From contig NZ_WBXN01000004.1 of the NCBI RefSeq assembly GCF_008973465.1, positions 992,001-1,056,000 of the forward strand: 64,000 nt of DNA, written 5' to 3'. How positions within the stretch are numbered: the first letter of the stretch is position 1; the number at the start of each line of letters is the position of its first letter. Under the pieces are notes generated by a model. It saw nothing but the letters and a program-made list of their open reading frames with translations, searched no databases and was not told the DNA's origin. This DNA comes from Streptomyces sp. SS1-1 (GTDB lineage: Bacteria > Actinomycetota > Actinomycetes > Streptomycetales > Streptomycetaceae). Below, piece by piece: positions 16,759 through 25,448 of this stretch. The position numbers and the translations under genes are program-made.

Positions 16759-18330
16759 ATGAAGACGATCAGTCGCTGGCTCGCCTCACCGTGGCGGCGC
16801 TCGGCCATCGCCGCCCTCCTCGGCGCCCTGCCCGTGCTCGCCTTTCCCCAGCCCTCGCTCTGGTGGTTCGCGTATGTCGCGCTGATCCCGTGGATCGCGT
16901 TGCTGCGCGGTGCGCCGACCGGCCGGCGGGCGGCGCACGACGGCTGGTGGGGCGGGTTCGGCTTCATGCTGGCGATGCACCACTGGCTGCTGCCGAACCT
17001 GCACGTCTTCACGTTCGTCATCGCCGCGCTGCTGGGCGCGTTGTGGGCACCGTGGGGCTGGCTGGTGCACCGTCTGCTCGGCACGGGTCAGGCTTCGCCG
17101 CGGGCCACGGCGGCGCTCGTGCTGGTGCCGTCGGGCTGGCTGCTGATCGAGCTGGTGCGTTCCTGGCAGGGTCTCGGCGGGCCGTGGGGCGTGCTCGGCG
17201 CCAGCCAGTGGGAGGTGCGTCCGGCGCTGCGGCTCGCCTCGGTGGGCGGGGTGTGGCTGATCAGCTATCTGGTGGTCGCGGTCAACGTGGCGCTCTCCGT
17301 GCTGCTGACGGAGCGTGCGGCGCGTGTCCCGGCGGTGGCCGGGCTGACCGTGGCGGCCGTGGGCACGTCGGCGGCCTGGATGTGGGCGCCGCGCCCGAAC
17401 GTCGACCAGCGGGTGCGGATCGCGGTCGTGCAGCCGGGCGTCGTGAAGGGCCCGGACGCGCGGTTCGACCGTGAGGAGCGGCTGACCCGCGAACTCGCGG
17501 GGCAGGACGTCGATCTGGTCGTGTGGGGCGAGAGCAGCGTCGGTTTCGACCTGGCGGACCGGCCGGACCTGGCGCGCCGGCTCGCGGCCCTGTCCCGTGA
17601 GACCGGCGCGGACGTCCTGGTGAACGTGGACGCGCGGCGCTCCGACCGGCCCGGCATCTACAAGAGCTCGGTCCTGGTCGGCCCCGACGGACCGACCGGT
17701 GACCGCTACGACAAGATGCGGCTGGTGCCGTTCGGCGAGTACATCCCGCTGCGCTCCCTGCTGGGCTGGGCGACCTCGGTCGGCAAGGCGGCCGGTGAGG
17801 ACCGCAGGCAGGGCACCGAGCAGGTGGTGATGGACGCCGGGCACGGGCTGCGCGTCGGCCCGATGGTCTGCTTCGAGTCCGCCTTCGCCGACATGAGCCG
17901 CCATCTCGCGGACGACGGCGCCGAGGTGCTGATCGCCCAGTCGGCGACGTCGACGTTCCAGCAGAGCTGGGCGCCCGAGCAGCACGCCTCGCTGGCCGCG
18001 CTGCGGGCCGCCGAGACGGGCCGGCCCATGGTGCACGCGACGCTGACCGGGGTGTCCGCCGTGTACGGCCCGGGCGGGGAGCGCGTCGGGTCCTGGCTGG
18101 GGACGAGCGAGAGCGCGAGCGCCGTCTACGAGGTGCCGCTGGCCGACGGTGTCACGCCGTACGTCCGGTTCGGCGACTGGCCGCTGCACGCGGCGGTGCT
18201 GATCGTCGCCCTGTGGTGTCTGGGCGAGGCGACGCGCGGTCTGCGGCCCCGGTTCAGGCGGCCTGCTCCTGAACCGCCCGTACCACCCGCTCACACAGTT
18301 CGTGAGTCGCCAGGGCGTCCCTGGCGCTGA
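16759..18330 (+). CDS. lnt: Apolipoprotein N-acyltransferase
   Basis: The 523-residue protein has an N-terminal membrane part (about residues 10-205, helices such as LLGALPVLAFPQPSLWWFAYVALIPWIALL) and a C-terminal nitrilase domain facing the outside. The catalytic triad is visible: E258 (VVWGESSVGF), K319 (YDKMRLVPFGEYIP) and C371 (GPMVCFESAF). It N-acylates the lipid-modified cysteine of lipoproteins; streptomycetes have two such genes and this may be either. The ATG at 16759 follows TAGGAGG. The last 77 bases overlap the convergent oxidoreductase gene, giving a proline-rich tail (PAPEPPVPPA) with unusual composition. Confidence 0.93.
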   Translation: MKTISRWLASPWRRSAIAALLGALPVLAFPQPSLWWFAYVALIPWIALLRGAPTGRRAAHDGWWGGFGFMLAMHHWLLPNLHVFTFVIAALLGALWAPWGWLVHRLLGTGQASPRATAALVLVPSGWLLIELVRSWQGLGGPWGVLGASQWEVRPALRLASVGGVWLISYLVVAVNVALSVLLTERAARVPAVAGLTVAAVGTSAAWMWAPRPNVDQRVRIAVVQPGVVKGPDARFDREERLTRELAGQDVDLVVWGESSVGFDLADRPDLARRLAALSRETGADVLVNVDARRSDRPGIYKSSVLVGPDGPTGDRYDKMRLVPFGEYIPLRSLLGWATSVGKAAGEDRRQGTEQVVMDAGHGLRVGPMVCFESAFADMSRHLADDGAEVLIAQSATSTFQQSWAPEQHASLAALRAAETGRPMVHATLTGVSAVYGPGGERVGSWLGTSESASAVYEVPLADGVTPYVRFGDWPLHAAVLIVALWCLGEATRGLRPRFRRPAPEPPVPPAHTVRESPGRPWR

Positions 18331-19159
18331 GCACCTTGCCGGCCCGCACGGCGTCGAGGAAGGCCAGCGCGACCTGCTCGATGCCGCGCTGGCGGGCGAC
18401 CGGCACCCAGTCGCCGCGCCGCCGCACGGTCGGCTGGCCCTTGTGGTCGACGACCTCGGCGAGGTTCAGGACCTGCCGCTTGGTGTCCTGCCCGGAGACC
18501 TCCAGGATCTCCTCGGTGGAGCCGCTGAGCCGGTTCATGACGCCGAGCGCGGTGAAGCCGTCACCGGAGAGCTGCAGCACGACGTGGTGGAGCAGCCCGC
18601 CCTCGGTGCGGGCGCGCACGGTCACGTCGTCGACCGGTCCGGGCACCAGGAAGCGCAGGGTGTCCACGACGTGGATGAAGTCGTCGAGGATCATCGCGCG
18701 CGGTTCCTCGGGGAGCCCGACGCGGTTCTTCTGCATGAGGATCAGCTCGCGCGGGTGGTCGGCGCACTGCGCGTAGCCGGGGGCGTAGCGCCGGTTGAAG
18801 CCGACGGCGAGGCTCACGCCGCGTTCCTCGGCGAGTGCCACCAGCCGCTCGGAGTCGGCCAGCCGGTAGGCGAGCGGCTTGTCGACATAGGTCGGCACCC
18901 CGGCCTCCAGCAGCCGGGTCACGATCTCCGGGTGCGCCACGGTCGAGGCGTGCACGAACGCGGCGTCGAGCCCGGCGGACAGCAGCGAGTCCAGGTCGGC
19001 GTGGCGCCGGTCGTCCGGGAGGTGCAGGCCGTCGGCGACGCGGGTGAGCGTGGCGGGCGTACGGGTCTGGAGGTGCAGCTCGACCCCCGGCTGGACCCCG
19101 AGCACCGGCAGGTAGGCCTTCTGCGCGATGTCACCGAGTCCGATGCAGCCGACCTTCAC
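18254..19159 (-). CDS. Gfo/Idh/MocA-family oxidoreductase
   Basis: The 301-residue protein has the N-terminal NAD(P) Rossmann domain VGCIGLGDIAQKAYLPVL, then AAFVHASTVAHPEIVTRLLEAGVPTYVDKPLAYRLADSERL, where DKP stands for the family's conserved E-K-P. The C-terminal alpha/beta dimer domain (FNRRYAPGYAQ, MILDDFIHVVDTLRFLVPG with the catalytic-type D-x-x-x-H-x-x-D) follows. Substrates are usually sugars or inositols; none is indicated by neighbours. The GTG at 19159 follows AAGGAG. The gene overlaps the upstream monooxygenase end by 29 bases and the convergent lnt end by 77 bases. Confidence 0.9.
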   Translation of the reverse strand: MKVGCIGLGDIAQKAYLPVLGVQPGVELHLQTRTPATLTRVADGLHLPDDRRHADLDSLLSAGLDAAFVHASTVAHPEIVTRLLEAGVPTYVDKPLAYRLADSERLVALAEERGVSLAVGFNRRYAPGYAQCADHPRELILMQKNRVGLPEEPRAMILDDFIHVVDTLRFLVPGPVDDVTVRARTEGGLLHHVVLQLSGDGFTALGVMNRLSGSTEEILEVSGQDTKRQVLNLAEVVDHKGQPTVRRRGDWVPVARQRGIEQVALAFLDAVRAGKVLSARDALATHELCERVVRAVQEQAA

Positions 19160-20357
19160 GGGGTGTGCTCCTTGGGTGGTTGCCGTCCGGGGTCTTCGGG
19201 GCAGCATACGGCGCCTGTGGTGGCCGCCAGTCGGCGATGCCCTCGAAGCCCTTCAGGAACAGCAGTGGCGCCGCCTTGGACACGGCGGCCAGCGCTGTGT
19301 TCCGTACGGCGACCGGGACCCTGCCGGTCATCATGTTGAGCCGCGCGGCCCGGACGGCCTGGCGGGCGATGGCCGTCGTCCGCGGAAGGCGGGCGGCGGT
19401 GTAGGCGGCGAGGTCGTCGGCGTGATGGGCGAGGACGACCGCGTCCTCGACGGCCTGGTTGCCGCCCTGCCCCAGGGTCGGCGGCATGGCGTGGGCGGCG
19501 TCCCCGACGAGGGCGACCCGGCCGCGGTGGTGGGCGGGCAGGGGCTCGGCGATGTGGTGCACGTCGTGCCGCAGGACGTCGTCGGGCCGGGCCGCGTCGA
19601 GGATCGCGGGGACCGGGGCGTGCCAGTCGCCGTAGCGGCGCAGCAGTTCGGCACGCTCGTCGTCGGGGGCGTGCCCGCCGGGCGGGGTGACGGCGGCGGC
19701 GTAGGCGTACACGCGTCCGTCCTTCAGCGGATGGGAGCCCCAGATACGGCCCGGGCCCCAGGTCTCGTGGGAGGCGAAGTCGGCGCCGGGCACGAGGATC
19801 ACGAGCCGCCAGGTGGTGAAGCCGGAGTAGACGGTGCCGGGGTGTCCGGGGAAGAGCACGCCCCGGACGGCGGACCGGATGCCGTCGGCGGCCACGACCA
19901 GCTCGGCCTCCAGCTCGCCGTCCGGGGTGCCGACGCGGGCGGGGCGTCCGGCGTCGCCGGGGTCGGTGACCGTGGCGGCGGTCCCCGTGCGTACGGCGGT
20001 CGCCGGGAGCCGTGCGGCGAGGCTGGTGACGAGGGTGGCCCGGTGCAGCAGGACGAGGGGGCCGCCGAAGCGCCGGGCCACGGCGTCGGCGTCGGTGCGC
20101 GCGAGCCAGCGTCCGGACGGGGTGCGCAGGCCGCCGTCGCCCTGCCAGGCGGCGAGGTCGCGGATCTCGTCTCCGGCGCCGATGACGTCGAGGGCGCGCA
20201 GGGCGTTGGGCGCCAGGGAGATGGCGGCGCCGACCGGTTCCAGGCTGGGGGCCCGCTCCAGGACGGTGACGGCCCAGCCCTTCTGGTGCAGTGCGGCGGC
20301 CGCTGTCAGACCGCCGATGCCGCCGCCGATCACGACGGCCCGCCTCGTGGGTGCCAT
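19131..20357 (-). CDS. FAD-dependent monooxygenase
   Basis: The 408-residue protein is a class A flavin monooxygenase. Signs are the N-terminal dinucleotide motif AVVIGGGIGGLTAAAALHQKG (residues 7-27), the middle ELVVAADGIRSAVR (the DG motif), and GRVALVGDAAHAMPPTLGQGGNQAVEDAVVL (the GD motif that binds FAD). It hydroxylates aromatic or related compounds with NAD(P)H and O2. It is divergent from a TetR repressor at 20452 with two operators in the 94-base gap, so it is almost certainly induced by the repressor's ligand. The downstream Gfo/Idh gene overlaps by 29 bases and is likely cotranscribed. Confidence 0.92.
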   Translation of the reverse strand: MAPTRRAVVIGGGIGGLTAAAALHQKGWAVTVLERAPSLEPVGAAISLAPNALRALDVIGAGDEIRDLAAWQGDGGLRTPSGRWLARTDADAVARRFGGPLVLLHRATLVTSLAARLPATAVRTGTAATVTDPGDAGRPARVGTPDGELEAELVVAADGIRSAVRGVLFPGHPGTVYSGFTTWRLVILVPGADFASHETWGPGRIWGSHPLKDGRVYAYAAAVTPPGGHAPDDERAELLRRYGDWHAPVPAILDAARPDDVLRHDVHHIAEPLPAHHRGRVALVGDAAHAMPPTLGQGGNQAVEDAVVLAHHADDLAAYTAARLPRTTAIARQAVRAARLNMMTGRVPVAVRNTALAAVSKAAPLLFLKGFEGIADWRPPQAPYAAPKTPDGNHPRSTPREGRLHRTR

Positions 20358-20384
20358 GGCTCCTCCAAAGGTGACGTCCCTCTG

Positions 20385-20430
20385 ACTACAGGTGTAGTTG
20401 CCCGCTCCTCGACCGTACTACAGACGTAGT
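20385..20430. promoter_or_regulatory. Two TetR-type operators
   Basis: Two near-identical palindromes sit between the monooxygenase and the TetR gene: ACTACAGGTGTAGT (20385-20398) with perfect 6-bp arms, and ACTACAGACGTAGT (20417-20430) with 5-bp perfect arms. Their centres are 32 bases apart, three helical turns, so two dimers would bind the same DNA face and cover both promoters. This is a textbook autoregulated TetR arrangement. Confidence 0.85.
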
Positions 20431-20451
20431 GAACCCGGTAGGTTGACCTTC

Positions 20452-21042
20452 ATGTCCGTACGCACCCCGTCCGCCGCCCGCGCCGATCTCGTCGCCGACA
20501 CCGCCCTCGCGCTGCTGGCCGAGCGGGGCATGCGCGGGCTCACCCATCGGGCGGTCGACGAGGCGGCGGGGCTGCCGCAGGGCTCGACGTCCAACGTGGC
20601 CCGCACCCGGCAGGCCCTGCTGGAACTGGCGGTGCGCCGGCTCGCCGAGCGCGAGGCGCGGGTGCTGGCACTGGAGGAGATGCCGGACCCGCGCGACGGC
20701 CTCGACGCCCTGGCCGAGGGACTGGCCCTCGCGACCCACCGCTCGCTGACCCGCAACCGCGAGCTGACACTGGCCCGCTACGAACTGGCCCTGGAGGCCA
20801 CGCGCCGGCCCGAGCTGCGCACGTACTTCGACGCGACCGGCCGCCGCTTCCGCGACCAGCTCGGCGCGCTGCTGACCGCGGCGGGCTCACCGGCCCCCGA
20901 CCGGCATGTGCTGTCCCTCGTCGCCTGGGCGGACGGACTGATGTTCAGCTGTGTGGCCGGCTCCTTCAGCTCCGAGGTGCCGAGCCTGGACGAGGTCCGG
21001 GCGGGACTGCGCGAACTGCTCGCCGGGATGTCCGGCGCCTGA
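20452..21042 (+). CDS. TetR-family transcriptional repressor
   Basis: The 196-residue protein has the TetR N-terminal DNA-binding domain: ARADLVADTALALLAERGMRGLTHRAVDEAAGLPQGSTSNVARTRQALL, with the helix-turn-helix at about residues 30-52. The C-terminal helices (LATHRSLTRNRELTLARYELALEATRRPEL and SLVAWADGLMFSCVAGSF) form the ligand and dimer domain, and resemble the YbiH/TetR_C groups. The ATG at 20452 follows GTAGGTTG. It reads away from the FAD monooxygenase, and two ACTACA/TGTAGT operators between them indicate control of both genes. Confidence 0.92.
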   Translation: MSVRTPSAARADLVADTALALLAERGMRGLTHRAVDEAAGLPQGSTSNVARTRQALLELAVRRLAEREARVLALEEMPDPRDGLDALAEGLALATHRSLTRNRELTLARYELALEATRRPELRTYFDATGRRFRDQLGALLTAAGSPAPDRHVLSLVAWADGLMFSCVAGSFSSEVPSLDEVRAGLRELLAGMSGA

Positions 21043-21095
21043 CCCCGTCCGGGAAACTCCTGGCCACCGAAGCCGAGTTGGGCGATCATGCTCCG

Positions 21096-21608
21096 ATGAC
21101 GACCGAACGCCGTGAACCGTCCACCACCGCCGACGAGCGCACCATGCTGGAGGGCTGGCTGGGCTACCACCGGCAGACCCTGGCGTGGAAGTGCGAGGGC
21201 CTGACCGAGGAGCAGCTGCGCACCGCCTCCGCCGAGCCGTCCGAGCTGACCCTGATGGGGCTGGTCCGGCACATGACGGAGGTGGAGCGCAGCTGGTTCC
21301 GGCGGGTCCTCGCCGCCGAGGACGCGGGCCCGGTCTACTACAGCGACGCCGACCCCGACGGCGAGTTCCACTTCTCCCCCGCCGACTCCTGGAAGGACGC
21401 CTACGAGGGCTGGCAGGCGGAGATCGACCGGGCCCGGGAGCACGCGGCGCGCTTCGGCCTGGACGACATCTCGGAGGGCGCCCACGCCCGCACCGGCGAG
21501 CGCTACAACCTGCGCTGGATCTACACGCACATGATCGAGGAGTACGCCCGGCACAACGGCCACGCCGACCTGCTGCGCGAGCGGATCGACGGCGCGACCG
21601 GCGAGTGA
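21096..21608 (+). CDS. DinB-family (DUF664) protein
   Basis: The 170-residue four-helix protein belongs to the DinB/YfiT superfamily, DUF664 branch. It has MLEGWLGYHRQTLAWKCEGLTEEQLRT, then LTLMGLVRHMTEVERSWFRRVL (first histidine of the metal site) and YNLRWIYTHMIEEYARHNGHADLLRERIDG (second and third histidines, H-x-x-E-x-x-R-H-x-G-H). Actinobacterial members use mycothiol as a cofactor in thiol transfer or detoxification; that role is inferred by family. The ATG at 21096 is preferred to a TTG at 21078. It is unrelated to DNA polymerase DinB despite the name. Confidence 0.88.
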   Translation: MTTERREPSTTADERTMLEGWLGYHRQTLAWKCEGLTEEQLRTASAEPSELTLMGLVRHMTEVERSWFRRVLAAEDAGPVYYSDADPDGEFHFSPADSWKDAYEGWQAEIDRAREHAARFGLDDISEGAHARTGERYNLRWIYTHMIEEYARHNGHADLLRERIDGATGE

Positions 21609-21720
21609 CGTCACCCTGAGGAGGCCGGGGCCGCCCGTATGGGGCCGGAGATCACCCGTGCGGAGCAACCTGCGCCTGTCCGCGCTCCGGCCGGCCCCGG
21701 CACCCACCAGAGTGGAGCGA

Positions 21721-22203
21721 GTGCATCGATCGACGACCACCGCGACCCTTCTGGTCACCGCGGCCGTCTCGGCCCTCACGGGCTGTACGACGGTCCAGGC
21801 CCCGGCGGCCCCCGCACCCCGGGCGACACCCGCGCGGCCCGCCCCGCTCCACCCGACCGGGCACACCCGGCCCGAGGTCGTCCAGGCGCCGGCCTCCGAG
21901 GCGCTGGCGCTCATCGGCCCCTCCCGTCGCCCGGATCCGGCGAGGTCCGCCGCGCCGCCGGCACCGTCGCACACCTCCCGGCCGGCCCCGGCGGCCCCCC
22001 GCCCGCAGCCGCAGCGGCGGGCCCCGCACCACCCCGGCGCCGACACGCCACGGGAACCGCGCGTCACCGTGCCGGACGTCGCACGGCAGCTCCCCGGCGA
22101 GGCCGGAGCGAACGCCGACGTGTGCGCGCTCGGCCGGAAGTACGGCGGCTGGCGGCCGGACAGCCAGGAGGCGCGGATCTGCGACCAGGCGTACGGCCGG
22201 TGA
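21721..22203 (+). CDS. Putative lipoprotein, Pro/Ala-rich
   Basis: The 160-residue protein starts at the GTG at 21721 with a signal peptide (TTTATLLVTAAVSALTGC); the lipobox LTGC places a lipidated cysteine near residue 22. The next 90 residues are proline/alanine/arginine-rich and probably disordered, spanning the thick wall. The last 40 residues are more conserved-looking: ANADVCALGRKYGGWRPDSQEARICDQAYGR, with two cysteines that may form a disulfide. Similar C termini occur in streptomycete surface lipoproteins of unknown role. The longer frame from 21658 would place a charged stretch before the signal. Confidence 0.68.
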   Translation: MHRSTTTATLLVTAAVSALTGCTTVQAPAAPAPRATPARPAPLHPTGHTRPEVVQAPASEALALIGPSRRPDPARSAAPPAPSHTSRPAPAAPRPQPQRRAPHHPGADTPREPRVTVPDVARQLPGEAGANADVCALGRKYGGWRPDSQEARICDQAYGR

Positions 22204-22328
22204 GCCGGACCGGCGACGGCACCCGCCGGCCGCCCGGACGGACCCGGCACGGGGCCGCCTGACCGGGATCGCCGGCACGGGCGGCTAGCGTCGGCGGGGA
22301 CCCAGCCGACGAGGGCCCGGAGGACGCG

Positions 22329-22811
22329 GTGACGGAGCGACAGGAGCGCACGGCATCCGATGCCGTGCTGACACGGATCGGGCAGGTCGTCCTGCTGCAC
22401 CACGCCGGTGACCGCGAGGAGGCCCGGCGCCGCCTGCTCGACCTGTGGACCGAGCTGGGCGCGGACGGCGACCCGCTGCACCGCTGCACCCTGGCCCACT
22501 ACCTGGCCGACACCCACGACGACCCCGTCGACGAACTGGCGTGGGACCTGCGGGCGTTGACCGAGGCGGAGAGCGCCGGGGACGCGGGCTCCCCCGGGTC
22601 CTGTGGAAGCGCCCCCGCGCTGAAGGCCCTGTACCCCTCGCTGCATCTGAACCTGGCGGCCGACTACGTCAAGCTCGACCGCGCCGAGGCGGCACGGGCC
22701 CATCTGCGCCGGGCGCGGGGCGCGGCGGGAGCGCTGGGGGACGACAGCTACGGGGACGGGGTGCGGGCGGAGATCCGCCGGCTGGAGCGGCGCCTGGGCG
22801 GCACCCCGTAG
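22329..22811 (+). CDS. Tetratricopeptide-like conserved protein
   Basis: The 160-residue protein is helical. LTRIGQVVLLHHAGDREEARRRLLDLWTEL and LHLNLAADYVKLDRAEAARAHLRRARGAAGAL have the spacing of tetratricopeptide helix pairs (small residues, A-x-x-x-x-K-L-D-R-A-E-A-A). It probably acts as a small binding scaffold; no partner is adjacent. The GTG at 22329 follows GGAGGA. Similar stand-alone proteins are widespread in Streptomyces, but I know of no function. Confidence 0.7.
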   Translation: MTERQERTASDAVLTRIGQVVLLHHAGDREEARRRLLDLWTELGADGDPLHRCTLAHYLADTHDDPVDELAWDLRALTEAESAGDAGSPGSCGSAPALKALYPSLHLNLAADYVKLDRAEAARAHLRRARGAAGALGDDSYGDGVRAEIRRLERRLGGTP

Positions 22812-22828
22812 CCGGCGGCCGCGGCGGA

Positions 22829-23512
22829 TCAGCCCAGGTCCGGGATGCGCCAGTCGATCGCCTCGTGACCCTGCAGGGCCACGGCCTCGTTGATCTGGGT
22901 GAAGGGACGGGAGCCGAAGAACTTCCGCGCCGACAGCGGCGAGGGGTGGGCGCCCTTGACGACCACGTGCCGTGTCTCGTCGATGAGGGGGAGCTTCTTC
23001 TGCGCGTAGTTCCCCCACAGGACGAATACCGCGGGGTCGGGGCGGCTCGCCACGGCCCGGATCACGGCGTCGGTGAACTTCTCCCAGCCCTTGCCCTTGT
23101 GCGAGTTGGCCTCGCCGGCGCGGACCGTGAGCACGGCGTTGAGCAGCAGGACGCCCTGCTGGGCCCAGGGCATCAGATAGCCGTTGTCGGGGATGGGGAG
23201 GCCGAGCTCCTCCTGCATCTCCTTGTAGATGTTGCGCAGGGACGGCGGGGTCTTCACCCCGGGGCGGACCGAGAAGCACAGCCCGTGGCCCTGGCCCTCG
23301 CCGTGGTACGGGTCCTGGCCGAGGACGAGCACCTTGACCTTGTCGTACGGCGTCGCGTCGAGGGCGGCGAAGACCTCCTCGCGCGGCGGGTAGACGGGAC
23401 CCTTCGCCCGCTCCTCCTCGACGAACTCCGTCAGCTCCTTGAAGTAGGGCTGCTGCAGTTCGTCACCCAGAACCCCGCGCCAGGACTCGGGCAGCATGGC
23501 GATGTCGGTCAC
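22829..23512 (-). CDS. ung: Uracil-DNA glycosylase, family 1
   Basis: The 227-residue enzyme removes uracil from DNA to start base excision repair. Motifs are complete: VLVLGQDPYHGEGQGHGLCFSV with catalytic D67, the Pro-rich loop TPPSLRNIYKEM, the uracil-binding LLLNAVLTVRAGEANSH, and HPSPLSARKFFGS with H189. The GTG at 23512 follows AAGGAAG and yields the usual family length; a longer frame to 23605 adds a polar segment with no match to the family. Its stop lies 17 bases from the convergent TPR-like gene. Confidence 0.96.
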   Translation of the reverse strand: MTDIAMLPESWRGVLGDELQQPYFKELTEFVEEERAKGPVYPPREEVFAALDATPYDKVKVLVLGQDPYHGEGQGHGLCFSVRPGVKTPPSLRNIYKEMQEELGLPIPDNGYLMPWAQQGVLLLNAVLTVRAGEANSHKGKGWEKFTDAVIRAVASRPDPAVFVLWGNYAQKKLPLIDETRHVVVKGAHPSPLSARKFFGSRPFTQINEAVALQGHEAIDWRIPDLG

Positions 23513-23654
23513 GTCAACTTCCTTACGGTGTGCGGTGGACGGTGTGCGGTCCACGCGGCCGGTGGCCGCTGTCGGTTCTCCGAACCTACAGGCGCCCACT
23601 GACAATCGCCTCGCGGACCGGACGTCCCGGCCGGTGCTCCGGTGAAGGGCGTGA

Positions 23655-25235
23655 CTACCAGCTCGTCTTGCGGTACAGCTCGCCCATCATCATGATCGTC
23701 GACGGGTCGAGGGCCCGCTCGGAACCGGAGATCTCGGTGCTGGAGGCCACGTACTGGCGGCCCTGCCACAGCGGCAGCAGCCGCGCGTCGTCGACGAGGA
23801 TGCTCTGGGCCTCCTCGAAGTCCTTGACGACGTTGGCCCGGTCGCTCTGGGCGCGGGAGCTGGGCAGCAGCGTCTCGGTGATCTTCGGCGTCACATAGGG
23901 CGTGCCGAGGGCGTTCTGGTCGCCGACGAAGGGCGCGATGAAGTTGTCGGCGTCGGGGAAGTCGGGGAACCAGCCGCGCCCGAACACCGGGTACTCACCC
24001 TTCTGGTAGCCGGAGACGTACGTCTTCCACGGGCGGCTCTTGAGCGTGATCCTGAACAGCCCGGACTTCTCCAGCTGGCGCTTCAGCTCCGTGAACTCGG
24101 CCTTGGTGGCGGAGCCGTAGCGGTCGCTGGTGTACCAGAGGGTGAGCGCCACGGGGGTCGTGATGCCCTCCTCGGTGAGGATCTTGCGGGCCTTGGCCTT
24201 GCTGGGGTCGCCGAAGTCGTCGAAGAAGCCGGTGGTGTGGCCGGTCAGGCCCTTGGGGACCATCGAGTACAGCGGCTCGACGGTGTCCTTGTAGACCTTG
24301 TGGGCGATGGCCGGGCGGTCGACGAGCTGGGCTATGGCCTTGCGGACGGCGGTCTTGCCGGCCGTGGGGTCCTTCGGGTTGAACACCAGGTAGTTGATCT
24401 CGGTGCCGAAGCCCTCGGTGATCTGGAGCTCGTCCTTGTCGTCGGCCTGGAGGTCGACGATGTCGTCGGCTTCGAGACCGCGGAAGGCGACGTCGAGCTC
24501 CTTGTCGCGCAGCGCGCCGACCATGGTGGGCGAGTCCTGGAAGTAGCGGATGGTGACCGCGTCGTTCTTCCGCTCGGCGTACCCGTTGTAGGTGTCGTTC
24601 TTGACGAGTTCGGCCTGCTTGCCCTCGTCGTACGACTGGAGGTTGTAGGGGCCCGACCCGACGATCGAGCGCTCCTCGCGCAGCTTGCCGGCCGGGTACT
24701 CCTCGGGGTCCACGATCGACATGGCGGGGGTGGCGAGCACGAACGGGAAGGTCGCGTCGGCCTTGTTGAGGTGGAAGACGACCTCGCGGTCGTTGAGCAC
24801 CTGGACGCGGTCGAGGCTGCCGAGCAGACCGGCCGGGCCGCCGTTGACGTTGATCTTCCGGATGCGGTCGATCGAGTACTTCACGGCCTCCGCGTCGAGC
24901 TTGTGCCCGTCGGAGAACTTCAGGCCCTCGCGCAGTTCGCACTGGAACTTCTTGTTGGAGCCGTCCGTGAAACGGCACTCCTCCGCCGCGTCCGGTTCGG
25001 GCGCGCTCGCCCCGGAGGGGTAACTGAGCAGCGTCTGGTAGATGTTGCGGAACAACTCCCAGGAACTGTCCCAGGCCGCAGCGGGATCGAGGGTGCTGGG
25101 GGCGGCCGTCGTCCCCACGATGATCGGGCCCTGCTCCTCCGAGGAGTCGGACGAGAGAACCCCGCATCCAGCCACCAGGGACGTTATGGACGCGATGGCC
25201 GCCACCTGCCGCAGGCGTCGGATCCGCTTGAACAC
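23655..25235 (-). CDS. Peptide/nickel-type ABC transporter substrate-binding lipoprotein
   Basis: The 526-residue protein is a family 5 extracellular solute-binding protein. The signal peptide ends in SLVAGC (lipidated C24). The mature part has the hallmark GTTAAPSTLDPAAAWDSSWELFRNIYQTLL, then CELREGLKFSDGHKLDAEAVKYSIDRI and SIVGSGPYNLQSY. A GTG at 25235 has GAGGAG at good spacing; the GTG two codons earlier is too close. No permease or ATPase gene is adjacent, so it is an orphan binding protein that must share membrane parts encoded elsewhere. Oligopeptide uptake is the likely role, by family. Confidence 0.9.
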   Translation of the reverse strand: MFKRIRRLRQVAAIASITSLVAGCGVLSSDSSEEQGPIIVGTTAAPSTLDPAAAWDSSWELFRNIYQTLLSYPSGASAPEPDAAEECRFTDGSNKKFQCELREGLKFSDGHKLDAEAVKYSIDRIRKINVNGGPAGLLGSLDRVQVLNDREVVFHLNKADATFPFVLATPAMSIVDPEEYPAGKLREERSIVGSGPYNLQSYDEGKQAELVKNDTYNGYAERKNDAVTIRYFQDSPTMVGALRDKELDVAFRGLEADDIVDLQADDKDELQITEGFGTEINYLVFNPKDPTAGKTAVRKAIAQLVDRPAIAHKVYKDTVEPLYSMVPKGLTGHTTGFFDDFGDPSKAKARKILTEEGITTPVALTLWYTSDRYGSATKAEFTELKRQLEKSGLFRITLKSRPWKTYVSGYQKGEYPVFGRGWFPDFPDADNFIAPFVGDQNALGTPYVTPKITETLLPSSRAQSDRANVVKDFEEAQSILVDDARLLPLWQGRQYVASSTEISGSERALDPSTIMMMGELYRKTSW

Positions 25236-25376
25236 GCGCACGCTCCTCGATCTGCCATACCAAGGGTCGGCAAAACATACCGCAGGCTCACGGCCTGTGA
25301 ACCTCTCGTCTTGGGAGCACTTTCGCGCATCTGGTTTGACTACGTTGTCAGGGAGTCACCGATCGTGCGATACGCC

Positions 25377-25410
25377 GAAAAGGGCGCCCCTGTCGTACAG
25401 CGGCGCCCTT
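25377..25410 (-). terminator. Rho-independent terminator of the SDR operon
   Basis: On the minus strand AAGGGCGCC (25410-25402) pairs with GGCGCCCTT (25388-25380) over 9 bp, and the transcript then runs into TTTT. It follows the SDR gene ending at 25449 and closes the 26915-to-25449 transcript. Confidence 0.75.
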
Positions 25411-25448
25411 GTCGTACCGGCGGATGACCGTGCCGGAGCGGTGTGGGA

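Noticed and set aside
21078..21608. Naming the DinB-family protein as DNA polymerase IV
   Set aside because: It is the four-helix metal-binding DinB/YfiT family; the polymerase of that name is the broken gene at 51040-52578.
20386..24000. A biosynthetic gene cluster around the FAD monooxygenase, SnoaL-like and PhzF genes
   Set aside because: The genes are scattered among housekeeping functions with no synthase or core enzyme; nothing supports a cluster.
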